From Hydractinia symbiolongicarpus (Eukaryota; Cnidaria; Hydrozoa; Anthoathecata; Hydractiniidae): DNA of 64,000 nt. The DNA lies in NCBI RefSeq assembly GCF_029227915.1, contig NC_079876.1, forward strand, positions 64,001 through 128,000. Reading direction: 5' to 3'. Positions 11,016 through 21,976 of this stretch are shown in pieces; the stretch's first letter is position 1, and every line of letters starts with the position of its first letter. The notes beneath the pieces were generated by a model. It was not told the origin of the DNA. It did no database searches and saw only the letters and a list, made by a program, of their open reading frames with translations. A program made the position numbers and the translations under genes.

Positions 11016-12842
11016 TCGTTCGGGAAATGAGTTTACTCACTGGGTACTTTTCTTGTATACTTTTGACTATACGGGCCGAGTCCGGGATTTACGGGAAATC
11101 GCGGGTTTTCGTTTGCCGGCGATTAAACATCTTTTATTCAGCGTCTCATCAAAAATGAAAACATTTTCAAAAACTACAAGTCCCATGGGCTTTAGTGGTG
11201 AAATAATAATTTAAAAAATCGTTTGGGAAATGAGTTTACTCCCTGGGTACTTTCTTTGTATACTTTTGACTATACGGGCCGAGTCCAGGATTTACGGGAA
11301 ATCGCAGGTTTTCGTTTGCCGGCGATTAAATTTCTTTTATTCAGCGTCTCATCAAAAATGAAAACATTTATGAAAACTACAAGTCTCATGCGTTTTAGTG
11401 GTGAAAAAATAATTTAAAAAATCGTTCGGGAAATGAGTTGACTCCCTGGGTACTTTCTTTGTATACTTTTGACTATACGGGCCGAGTCCGGGATTTACGG
11501 GAAATCGCGGATTTTTGTTTGCCGGCGATTAAACCACTTTCATTAAGCGTCTCATCAAAAATGAAAACATTTCTGAAAACTACAAGTCTCATGCGTTTTA
11601 GTGGTGAAAAAATAATTTAAAAAATCGTTCGGGAAATGAGTTGACTCCCTGGGTACTTTCTTTGTATACTTTTGACTATACGGGCCGAGTCCGGGATTTA
11701 CGGGAAATCGCGGATTTTTGTTTGCCGGCGATTTCACCACTTTCATTAAGCGTCTCATCAAAAATGAAAACATTTTTGAAAACTACAAGTCTCATGCGTT
11801 TTAGTGGTGAAAAAATAATTTAAAAAATCGTTCGGGAAATGAGTTTACTCCCTGGGTACTTTCTTTGTATACTTTTGACTATACGGGCCAAGCCCCGGAT
11901 TTACGGGAAAACGCGGGATTTCGTTTGCCGGCGATTAAACCTCTTTCTTTAAGCGTCTCATCAAAAAGGAAAACATTTTTGAAAAATACAAGTCTCATAC
12001 GTTTTAGTGGTGAAAAAATAATTTAAAAAATCGTTCGGGAAATGAGTTGACTCCCTGGGTACTTTCTTTGTATACTTTTGACTATACGGGCCGAGTCCGG
12101 GATTTACGGGAAATCGCGGATTTTTGTTTGCCGGCGATTAAACCACTTTCATTAAGCGTCTCATCAAAAATGAAAACATTTCTGAAAACTACAAGTCTCA
12201 TGCGTTTTAGTGGTGAAAAAATAATTTAAAAAATCGTTCGGGAAATGAGGTTACACCCCGGGTACTTTTTTTGTATACTTTTGACTATACGGGCCGAGTT
12301 CGGGATTTACGGGAAATCGCAGGTTTTCGTTTGCCGGCGATTAAACTTCTTTTATTCAGCGTCTCATCAAAAAAGAAAACATTTTTGAAAACTACAATTC
12401 TCATGCGTTTTAGTGGTGAAAAGATAATTTAAAAAATCGTTCGGGAAATGAGTTTACTCCCTGGGTACTTTCTTTGTATACTTTTGACTATACGGGCCGA
12501 GTCCGGGATTTACGGGAAGTCGCGGGTTTTCGTTTGCCGGCGATTAAACTTCTTTTATTCAGCGTCTCATCAAAAATGAAAACATTTTTAAAAACTACAA
12601 GTCTCGTGGGCTTTAGTGGTGAAATAATAATTTGAAAAATCGTTCGGGAAATGAGTTTACACCCCGGGTACTTTCTTTGTATACTTTTGACTATACGGGC
12701 TGAGTCCGGGATTTACGGGAAATCGCAGGTTTTCGTTTGCCGGCGATTAAACTTCTTTTATTCAGCGTCTCATCAAAAATGAAAACATTTTTGAAAACTA
12801 CAAGTCTCATGCGTTTAAGTGGTGAAAAAATAATTTAAAAAA
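11016..12842 (+). repeat. 9-monomer version of the preceding unit
   Basis: Repeats the 9392-11015 order but has a G monomer (11828, GGCCAAGCCCCGG) between the GATTTCACC unit (11625) and A (12031), and ends with an intact D (12640) in place of the D/661-type chimera. The G-A-B-C-D run beginning at 11828 is the leftmost appearance of the order that forms the main higher-order repeat to the right. Confidence 0.82.
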
Positions 12843-13044
12843 TCGTTCGGGAAATGAGTTTACTCCCTGGGTACTTTTTTGTATACTTTTGACTATACGG
12901 GCCGAGTCCGGGATTTACGGGAAATCGCAGGTTTTCGTTTGCCGGCGATTAAACTTCTTTTATTCAGCGTCTCATCAAAAATGAAAACATTTTTGAAAAC
13001 TACAATTCTCATGCGTTTTAGTGGTGAAAAGATAATTTAAAAAA
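12437..13044 (+). repeat. C-D-E trimer, copy 1 (608 bp)
   Basis: Three monomers (12437 C, 12640 D, 12843 E-like) followed by a second C-D-E trimer. The E-like unit is 202 bp because its T-run in TACTTTTTTG is one base short. It has GCAGGTTTTCG and ends AAGATAATTT with ACAATTCTCATG, a right half proper to family B, so it feeds into C instead of F. Confidence 0.82.
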
Positions 13045-13653
13045 TCGTTCGGGAAATGAGTTTACTCCCTGGGTACTTTCTTTGTATACTTTTGACTATA
13101 CGGGCCGAGTCCGGGATTTACGGGAAGTCGCGGGTTTTCGTTTGCCGGCGATTAAACTTCTTTTATTCAGCGTCTCATCAAAAATGAAAACATTTTTAAA
13201 AACTACAAGTCTCGTGGGCTTTAGTGGTGAAATAATAATTTGAAAAATCGTTCGGGAAATGAGTTTACACCCCGGGTACTTTCTTTGTATACTTTTGACT
13301 ATACGGGCTGAGTCCGGGATTTACGGGAAATCGCAGGTTTTCGTTTGCCGGCGATTAAACTTCTTTTATTCAGCGTCTCATCAAAAATGAAAACATTTTT
13401 GAAAACTACAAGTCTCATGCGTTTTAGTGGTGAAAAAATAATTTAAAAAATCGTTCGGGAAATGAGTTTACTCCCTGGGTACTTTTTTTGTATACTTTTG
13501 ACTATACGGGCCGAGTCCGGGATTTACGGGAAATCGCGGATTTTTGTTTGCCGGCGATTAAACTTCTTTTATTCAGCGTCTCATCAAAAATGAAAACATT
13601 TTTGAAAACTACAAGTCTCATGCGTTTTAGTGGTGAAATGATACTTTAAAAAA
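13045..13653 (+). repeat. C-D-E trimer, copy 2 (609 bp)
   Basis: C (13045), D (13248) and E (13451). Here E has GCGGATTTTTG and a variant tail, GAAATGATACTTT, and is followed by the first F monomer of the window (13654). Confidence 0.82.
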
Positions 13654-13856
13654 TCGTCTTGGAAATGGGTTTACTCACAGGGTACTTTCTTTGTATACAT
13701 TCGACTATACGGGCCAAGCCCGGGATTTACGGGAAATCGCGGGTTTTCGTTCGCCGGCGATTAAACCACTTTCATTAAGCGTCTCATCAAAAATGAAAAC
13801 ATTTTTGAAAACTACAAGTCTCATGCGTTTTAGTGGTGAAAAAATAATTTAAAAAA

Positions 13857-15074
13857 TCGTTCGGGAAATGAGTTGACTCCCTGGGTACTTTCTTTGTATA
13901 CTTTTGACTATACGGGCCGAGTCCGGGATTTACGGGAAATCGCGGATTTTTGTTTGCCGGCGATTAAACCACTTTCATTAAGCGTCTCATCAAAAATGAA
14001 AACATTTCTGAAAACTACAAGTCTCATGCGTTTTAGTGGTGAAAAAATAATTTAAAAAATCGTTCGGGAAATGAGTTGACTCCCTGGGTACTTTCTTTGT
14101 ATACTTTTGACTATACGGGCCGAGTCCGGGATTTACGGGAAATCGCGGATTTTTGTTTGCCGGCGATTAAACCACTTTAATTAAGCGTCTCATCAAAAAT
14201 GAAAACATTTTTGAAAACTACAAGTCTCATGCGATTTAGTGGTGAAAAAATAATTTAAAAAATCGTTCGGGAAATGAGTTTACTCCCTGGGTACTTTCTT
14301 TGTATACTTTTGACTATACGGGCCAAGCCCCGGATTTACGTGAAAACGCGGGATTTCGTTTGCCGGCGATTAAACCTCTTTCTTTAAGCGTCTCATCAAA
14401 AAGGAAAACATTTTTGAAAACTACAAGTCTCATGCGTTTTAGTGGTGAAAAAATAATTTAAAAAATCGTTCGGGAAATGAGTTGACTCCCTGGGTACTTT
14501 CTTTGTATACTTTTGACTATACGGACCGAGTCCGGGATTTACGGGAAATCGCGGATTTTTGTTTGCCGGCGATTAAACCACTTTCATTAAGCGTCTCATC
14601 AAAAATGAAAACAATTCTGAAAACTACAAGTCTCATGCGTTTTAGTGGTGAAAAAATAATTTAAAAAATCGTTCGGGAAATGAGGTTACACCCCGGGTAC
14701 TTTTTTTGTATACTTTTGACTATACGGGCCGAGTCCGGGATTTACGGGAAATCGCAGGTTTTCGTTTGCCGGCGATTAAACTTCTTTTATTCAGCGTCTC
14801 ATCAAAAATGAAAACATTTTTGAAAACTACAAGTCTCATGCGTTTTAGTGGTGAAAAGATATTTTAAAAAATCGTTCGGGAAATGAGTTGACTCCCTGGG
14901 TACTTTCTTTGTATACTTTTGACTATACGGGCCGAGTCCGGGATTTACGGGAAATCGCGGATTTTTGTTTGCCGGCGATTAAACCACTTTCATTAAGCGT
15001 CTCATCAAAAATGAAAACATTTCTGAAAACTACAAGTCTCATGCGTTTTAGTGGTGAAAAAATAATTTAAAAAA
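13857..15074 (+). repeat. A-A-G-A-B-A 6-mer, copy 1 (1218 bp)
   Basis: Monomers at 13857, 14060, 14263, 14466, 14669 and 14872. Private marks help match the copies: GCGATTTAG in the second, TTTACGTGAAAAC in the G unit, ACGGACCGAG with AACAATTCTG in the fourth, and AAAAGATATTTT closing B. Further copies sit at 15075-16292 and 16902-18119. Confidence 0.85.
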
Positions 15075-16495
15075 TCGTTCGGGAAATGAGTTGACTCCCT
15101 GGGTACTTTCTTTGTATACTTTTGACTATACGGGCCGAGTCCGGGATTTACGGGAAATCGCGGATTTTTGTTTGCCGGCGATTAAACCACTTTCATTAAG
15201 CGTCTCATCAAAAATGAAAACATTTCTGAAAACTACAAGTCTCATGCGTTTTAGTGGTGAAAAAATAATTTAAAAAATCGTTCGGGAAATGAGTTGACTC
15301 CCTGGGTACTTTCTTTGTATACTTTTGACTATACGGGCCGAGTCCGGGATTTACGGGAAATCGCGGATTTTTGTTTGCCGGCGATTAAACCACTTTCATT
15401 AAGCGTCTCATCAAAAATGAAAACATTTTTGAAAACTACAAGTCTCATGCGATTTAGTGGTGAAAAAATAATTTAAAAAATCGTTCGGGAAATGAGTTTA
15501 CTCCCTGGGTACTTTCTTTGTATACTTTTGACTATACGGGCCAAGCCCCGGATTTACGTGAAAACGCGGGATTTCGTTTGCCGGCGATTAAACCTCTTTC
15601 TTTAAGCGTCTCATCAAAAAGAAAAACATTTTTGAAAACTACAAGTCTCATGCGTTTTAGTGGTGAAAAAATAATTTAAAAAATCGTTCGGGAAATGAGT
15701 TGACTCCCTGGGTACTTTCTTTGTATACTTTTGACTATACGGACCGAGTCCGGGATTTACGGGAAATCGCGGATTTTTGTTTGCCGGCGATTAAACCACT
15801 TTCATTAAGCGTCTCATCAAAAATGAAAACAATTCTGAAAACTACAAGTCTCATGCGTTTTAGTGGTGAAAAAATAATTTAAAAAATCGTTCGGGAAATG
15901 AGGTTACACCCCGGGTACTTTTTTTGTATACTTTTGACTATACGGGCCGAGTCCGGGATTTACGGGAAATCGCAGGTTTTCGTTTGCCGGCGATTAAACT
16001 TCTTTTATTCAGCGTCTCATCAAAAATGAAAACATTTTTAAAAACTACAAGTCTCATGCGTTTTAGTGGTGAAAAGATATTTTAAAAAATCGTTCGGGAA
16101 ATGAGTTGACTCCCTGGGTACTTTCTTTGTATACTTTTGACTATACGGGCCGAGCCCGGGATTTACGGGAAATCGCGGATTTTTGTTTGCCGGCGATTAA
16201 ACCACTTTCATTAAGCGTCTCATCAAAAATGAAAACATTTCTGAAAACTACAAGTCTCATGCGTTTTAGTGGTGAAAAAATAATTTAAAAAATCGTTCGG
16301 GAAATGAGTTGACTCCCTGGGTACTTTCTTTGTATAATTTTGACTATACGGGCCAAGCCCCGGATTTACGGGAAAACGCGGGTTTTCGTTTGCCGGCGAT
16401 TAAACCTCTTTCTTTAAGCGTCTCATCAAAAAGGAAAACATTTTTGAAAACTACAAGTCTCATGCGTTTTAGTGGTGAAAAAATAATTTAAAAAA
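14669..16495 (+). repeat. 9-monomer duplication, copy 1 (1827 bp)
   Basis: Order B-A-A-A-G-A-B-A-(A/G). The last unit (16293) is a hybrid: it begins with TTGACTCCC like A and has GTATAATTTTGAC, then CCAAGCCCCGG and AAAAAGGAAAAC like G. The whole set repeats at 16496-18322. It overlaps the A-A-G-A-B-A 6-mers, so successive exchanges used different registers of the same families. Confidence 0.87.
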
Positions 16496-18322
16496 TCGTT
16501 CGGGAAATGAGGTTACACCCCGGGTACTTTTTTTGTATACTTTTGACTATACGGGCCGAGTCCGGGATTTACGGGAAATCGCAGGTTTTCGTTTGCCGGC
16601 GATTAAACTTCTTTTATTCAGCGTCTCATCAAAAATGAAAACATTTTTGAAAACTACAAGTCTCATGCGTTTTAGTGGTGAAAAGATATTTTAAAAAATC
16701 GTTCGGGAAATGAGTTGACTCCCTGGGTACTTTCTTTGTATACTTTTGACTATACGGGCCGAGTCCGGGATTTACGGGAAATCGCGGATTTTTGTTTGCC
16801 GGCGATTAAACCACTTTCATTAAGCGTCTCATCAAAAATGAAAACATTTCTGAAAACTACAAGTCTCATGCGTTTTAGTGGTGAAAAAATAATTTAAAAA
16901 ATCGTTCGGGAAATGAGTTGACTCCCTGGGTACTTTCTTTGTATACTTTTGACTATACGGGCCGAGTCCGGGATTTACGGGAAATCGCGGATTTTTGTTT
17001 GCCGGCGATTAAACCACTTTCATTAAGCGTCTCATCAAAAATGAAAACATTTCTGAAAACTACAAGTCTCATGCGTTTTAGTGGTGAAAAAATAATTTAA
17101 AAAATCGTTCGGGAAATGAGTTGACTCCCTGGGTACTTTCTTTGTATACTTTTGACTATACGGGCCGAGTCCGGGATTTACGGGAAATCGCGGATTTTTG
17201 TTTGCCGGCGATTAAACCACTTTCATTAAGCGTCTCATCAAAAATGAAAACATTTTTGAAAACTACAAGTCTCATGCGATTTAGTGGTGAAAAAATAATT
17301 TAAAAAATCGTTCGGGAAATGAGTTTACTCCCTGGGTACTTTCTTTGTATACTTTTGACTATACGGGCCAAGCCCCGGATTTACGTGAAAACGCGGGATT
17401 TCGTTTGCCGGCGATTAAACCTCTTTCTTTAAGCGTCTCATCAAAAAGAAAAACATTTTTGAAAACTACAAGTCTCATGCGTTTTAGTGGTGAAAAAATA
17501 ATTTAAAAAATCGTTCGGGAAATGAGTTGACTCCCTGGGTACTTTCTTTGTATACTTTTGACTATACGGACCGAGTCCGGGATTTACGGGAAATCGCGGA
17601 TTTTTGTTTGCCGGCGATTAAACCACTTTCATTAAGCGTCTCATCAAAAATGAAAACAATTCTGAAAACTACAAGTCTCATGCGTTTTAGTGGTGAAAAA
17701 ATAATTTAAAAAATCGTTCGGGAAATGAGGTTACACCCCGGGTACTTTTTTTGTATACTTTTGACTATACGGGCCGAGTCCGGGATTTACGGGAAATCGC
17801 AGGTTTTCGTTTGCCGGCGATTAAACTTCTTTTATTCAGCGTCTCATCAAAAATGAAAACATTTTTGAAAACTACAAGTCTCATGCGTTTTAGTGGTGAA
17901 AAGATATTTTAAAAAATCGTTCGGGAAATGAGTTGACTCCCTGGGTACTTTCTTTGTATACTTTTGACTATACGGGCCGAGTCCGGGATTTACGGGAAAT
18001 CGCGGATTTTTGTTTGCCGGCGATTAAACCACTTTCATTAAGCGTCTCATCAAAAATGAAAACATTTCTGAAAACTACAAGTCTCATGCGTTTTAGTGGT
18101 GAAAAAATAATTTAAAAAATCGTTCGGGAAATGAGTTGACTCCCTGGGTACTTTCTTTGTATAATTTTGACTATACGGGCCAAGCCCCGGATTTACGGGA
18201 AAACGCGGGTTTTCGTTTGCCGGCGATTAAACCTCTTTCTTTAAGCGTCTCATCAAAAAGGAAAACATTTTTGAAAACTACAAGTCTCATGCGTTTTAGT
18301 GGTGAAAAAATAATTTAAAAAA
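16496..18322 (+). repeat. 9-monomer duplication, copy 2 (1827 bp)
   Basis: Second copy of 14669-16495, including the A/G hybrid with GTATAATTTTGAC (18120). Small differences are visible, for example GAGCCCGGG at about 16154 in copy 1 against GAGTCCGGG in copy 2, and CATTTTTAAAAAC at about 16034 against CATTTTTGAAAAC. After this copy the array moves into A-B-C-D-E-F. Confidence 0.87.
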
Positions 18323-19540
18323 TCGTTCGGGAAATGAGTTGACTCCCTGGGTACTTTCTTTGTATACTTTTGACTATACGGGCCGAGTCCGGGATTTACG
18401 GGAAATCGCGGATTTTTGTTTGCCGGCGATTAAACCACTTTCATTAAGCGTCTCATCAAAAATGAAAACATTTCTGAAAACTACAAGTCTCATGCGTTTT
18501 AGTGGTGAAAAAATAATTTAAAAAATCGTTCGGGAAATGAGGTTACACCCCGGGTACTTTTTTTGTATACTTTTGACTATACGGGCCGAGTCCGGGATTT
18601 ACGGGAAATCGCAGGTTTTCGTTTGCCGGCGATTAAACTACTTTTATTCAGCGTCTCATCAAAAATGAAAACATTTTTGAAAACTACAATTCTCATGCGT
18701 TTTAGTGGTGAAAAGATAATTTAAAAAATCGTTCGGGAAATGAGTTTACTCCCTGGGTACTTTCTTTGTATACTTTTGACTATACGGGCCGAGTCCGGGA
18801 TTTACGGGAAGTCACGGGTTTTCGTTTGCCGGCGATTAAACTTCTTTTATTCAGCGTCTCATCAAAAATGAAAACATTTTTAAAAACTACAAATCTCGTG
18901 GGCTTTAGTGGTGAAATAATAATTTGAAAAATCGTTCGGGAAATGAGTTTACACCCCGGGTACTTTCTTTGTATACTTTTGACTATATGGGCTGAGTCCG
19001 GGATTTACGGGAAATCGCAGGTTTTCGTTTGCCGGCGATTAAACTTCTTTTATTCAGCGTCTCATCAAAAATGAAAACATTTTTGAAAACTACAAGTCTC
19101 ATGCGTTTTAGTGGTGAAAAAATAATTTAAAAAATCGTTCGGGAAATGAGTTTACTCCCTGGGTACTTTTTTTGTATACTTTTGACTATACGGGCCGAGT
19201 CCGGGATTTACGGGAAATCGCGGATTTTTGTTTGCCGGCGATTAAACTTCTTTTATTCAGCGTCTCATCAAAAATGAAAACATTTTTGAAAACTACAAGT
19301 CTCATGCGTTTTAGTGGTGAAAAGATACTTTAAAAAATCGTCTTGGAAATGGGTTTACTCACAGGGTACTTTCTTTGTATACATTCGACTATACGGGCCA
19401 AGCCCGGGATTTACGGGAAATCGCGGGTTTTCGTTCGCCGGCGATTAAACCACTTTCATTAAGCGTCTCATCAAAAATGAAAACATTTTTGAAAACTACA
19501 AGTCTCATGCGTTTTAGTGGTGAAAAAATAATTTAAAAAA
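18120..19540 (+). repeat. 7-mer higher-order repeat, first unit (hybrid G)
   Basis: The monomer order is G-A-B-C-D-E-F (18120, 18323, 18526, 18729, 18932, 19135, 19338) and the length is 1421 bp. The G position is taken by the A/G hybrid that also ends the 9-monomer duplication. This is the first place where the full seven-family order is present, so it may mark the edge of the main higher-order domain. Confidence 0.82.
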
Positions 19541-21976
19541 TCGTTCGGGAAATGAGTTTACTCCCTGGGTACTTTCTTTGTATACTTTTGACTATACGGG
19601 CCAAGCCCCGGATTTACGGAAAAACGCGGGATTTCGTTTGCCGGCGATTAAACCCCTTTCTTTAAGCGTCTCATCAAAAAGGAAAACATTTTTGAAAACT
19701 ACAAGTCTCATGCGTTTTAGTGGTGAAAAAATAATTTAAAAAATCGTTCGGGAAATGAGTTGACTCCCTGGGTACTTTCTTTGTATACTTTTGACTAAAC
19801 GGGCCGAGTCCGGGATTTACGGGAAATCGCGGATTTTTGTTTGCCGGCGATTAAACCACTTTCATTAAGCGTCTCATCAAAAATGAAAACATTTCTGAAA
19901 ACTACAAGTCTCATGCGTTTTAGTGGTGAAAAAATAATTTAAAAAATCGTTCGGGAAATGAGGTTACACCCCGGGTACTTTTTTTGTATACTTTTGACTA
20001 TACGGGCCGAGTCCGGGATTTACGGGAAATCGCATGTTTTCGTTTGCCGGCGATTAAACTTCTTTTATTCAGCGTCTCATCAAAAATGAAAACATTTTTG
20101 AAAACTACAATTCTCATGCGTTTTAGTGGTGAAAAGATAATTTAAAAAATCGTTCGGGAAATGAGTTTACTCCCTGGGTACTTTCTTTGTATACTTTTGA
20201 CTATACGGGCCGAGTCCGGGATTTACGGGAAGTCGCGGTTTTTCGTTTGCCGGCGATTAAACTTCTTTTATTCAGCGTCTCATCAAAAATAAAAACATTT
20301 TTAAAAACTACAAGTCTCGTGGGCTTTAGTGGTGAAAAAATAATTTAAAAAATCGTTCGGGAAATGAGTTGACTCCCTGGGTACTTTCTTTGTATACTTT
20401 TGACTAAACGGGCCGAGTCCGGGATTTACGGGAAATCGCGGATTTTTGTTTGCCGGCGATTAAACCACTTTCATTAAGCGTCTCATCAAAAATGAAAACA
20501 TTTCTGAAAACTACAAGTCTCATGCGTTTTAGTGGTGAAAAAATAATTTAAAAAATCGTTCGGGAAATGAGGTTACACCCCGGGTACTTTTTTTGTATAT
20601 TTTTGACTATACGGGCCGAGTCCGGGATTTACGGGAAATCGCGGATTTTTGTTTGCCGGCGATTAAACCACTTTCATTAAGCGTCTCATCAAAAATGAAA
20701 ACATTTCTGAAAACTACAAGTCTCATGCGTTTTAGTGGTGAAAAAATAATTTAAAAAATCGTTCGGGAAATGAGGTTACACCCCGGGTACTTTTTTTGTA
20801 TACTTTTGACTATACGGGCCGAGTCCGGGATTTACGGGAAATCGCATGTTTTCGTTTGCCGGCGATTAAACTTCTTTTATTCAGCGTCTCATCAAAAATG
20901 AAAACATTTTTGAAAACTACAATTCTCATGCGTTTTAGTGGTGAAAAGATAATTTAAAAAATCGTTCGGGAAATGAGTTTACTCCCTGGGTACTTTCTTT
21001 GTATACTTTTGACTATACGGGCCGAGTCCGGGATTTACGGGAAGTCGCGGTTTTTCGTTTGCCGGCGATTAAACTTCTTTTATTCAGCGTCTCATCAAAA
21101 ATAAAAACATTTTTAAAAACTACAAGTCTCGTGGGCTTTAGTGGTGAAATAATAATTTGAAAAATCGTTCGGGAAATGAATATACACCCCGGGTACTTTC
21201 TTTGTATACTTTTGACTATACGGGCTGAGTCCGTGATTTACGGGAAATCGCAGGTTTTCGTTTGCCGGCGATTAAACTTCTTTTATTCAGCGTCTCATCA
21301 AAAATGAAAACATTTTTGAAAACTACAAGTCTCATGCGTTTTAGTGGTGAAAAAATAATTTAAAAAATCGTTCGGGAAATGAGTTTACTCCCTGGGTACT
21401 TTTTTTGTATACTTTTGACTATACGGGCCGAGTCCGGGATTTACGGGAAATCGCGGATTTTTGTTTGCCGGCGATTAAACTTCTTTTATTCAGCGTCTCA
21501 TCAAAAATGAAAACATTTTTGAAAACTACAAGTCTCATGCGTTTTAGTGGTTAAAAGATACTTTAAAAAATCGTCTTGGAAATGGGTTTACTCACAGGGT
21601 ACTTTCTTTGTATACATTCGACTATACGGGCCAAGCCCGGGATTTACGGGAAATCGCGGGTTTTCGTTCGCCGGCGATTAAACCACTTTCATTAAGCGTC
21701 TCATCAAAAATGAAAACATTTCTGAAAACTACAAGTCTCATGCGTTTTAGTGGTGAAAAAATAATTTAAAAAATCGTTCGGGAAATGAGTTGACTCCCTG
21801 GGTACTTTCTTTGTATACTTTTGACTATACGGGCCGAGTCCGGGATTTACGGGAAATCGCAGGTTTTCGTTTGCCGGCGATTAAACTTCTTTTATTCAGC
21901 GTCTCATCAAAAATGAAAACATTTTTGAAAACTACAAGTCTCATGCGTTTTAGTGGTGAAAAGATACTTTAAAAAA
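19338..21976 (+). repeat. 13-monomer duplication, copy 1 (2639 bp)
   Basis: Order F-G-A-B-C-A-(B/A)-B-C-D-E-F-(chimera). The A units carry GACTAAACGG (19795 and 20404), two A/B neighbours are joined by a B/A hybrid with GTATATTTTTGAC (20556), and the second F starts after GTGGTTAAAAG. The final monomer (21774) starts as A, continues with GCAGGTTTTCG and ends with the E-type tail GAAAAGATACTTT, leading back into F. Confidence 0.88.

Noticed and set aside
1200-11773. 72-codon minus-strand frames with ATG (for example 1200-1418, 2418-2636, 5463-5681, 9931-10149, 11555-11773)
   Set aside because: They appear only in monomers where GATTTCACC replaces GATTAAACC, which removes a TAA stop on the minus strand. 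Same sequence each time, no sign of coding selection.
14888-14917. Sigma70-like promoter in A monomers (TTGACT, 18-base spacer, TATACT)
   Set aside because: The match is good by chance, but it repeats in every A unit with no gene downstream, and the array is evidently eukaryotic.
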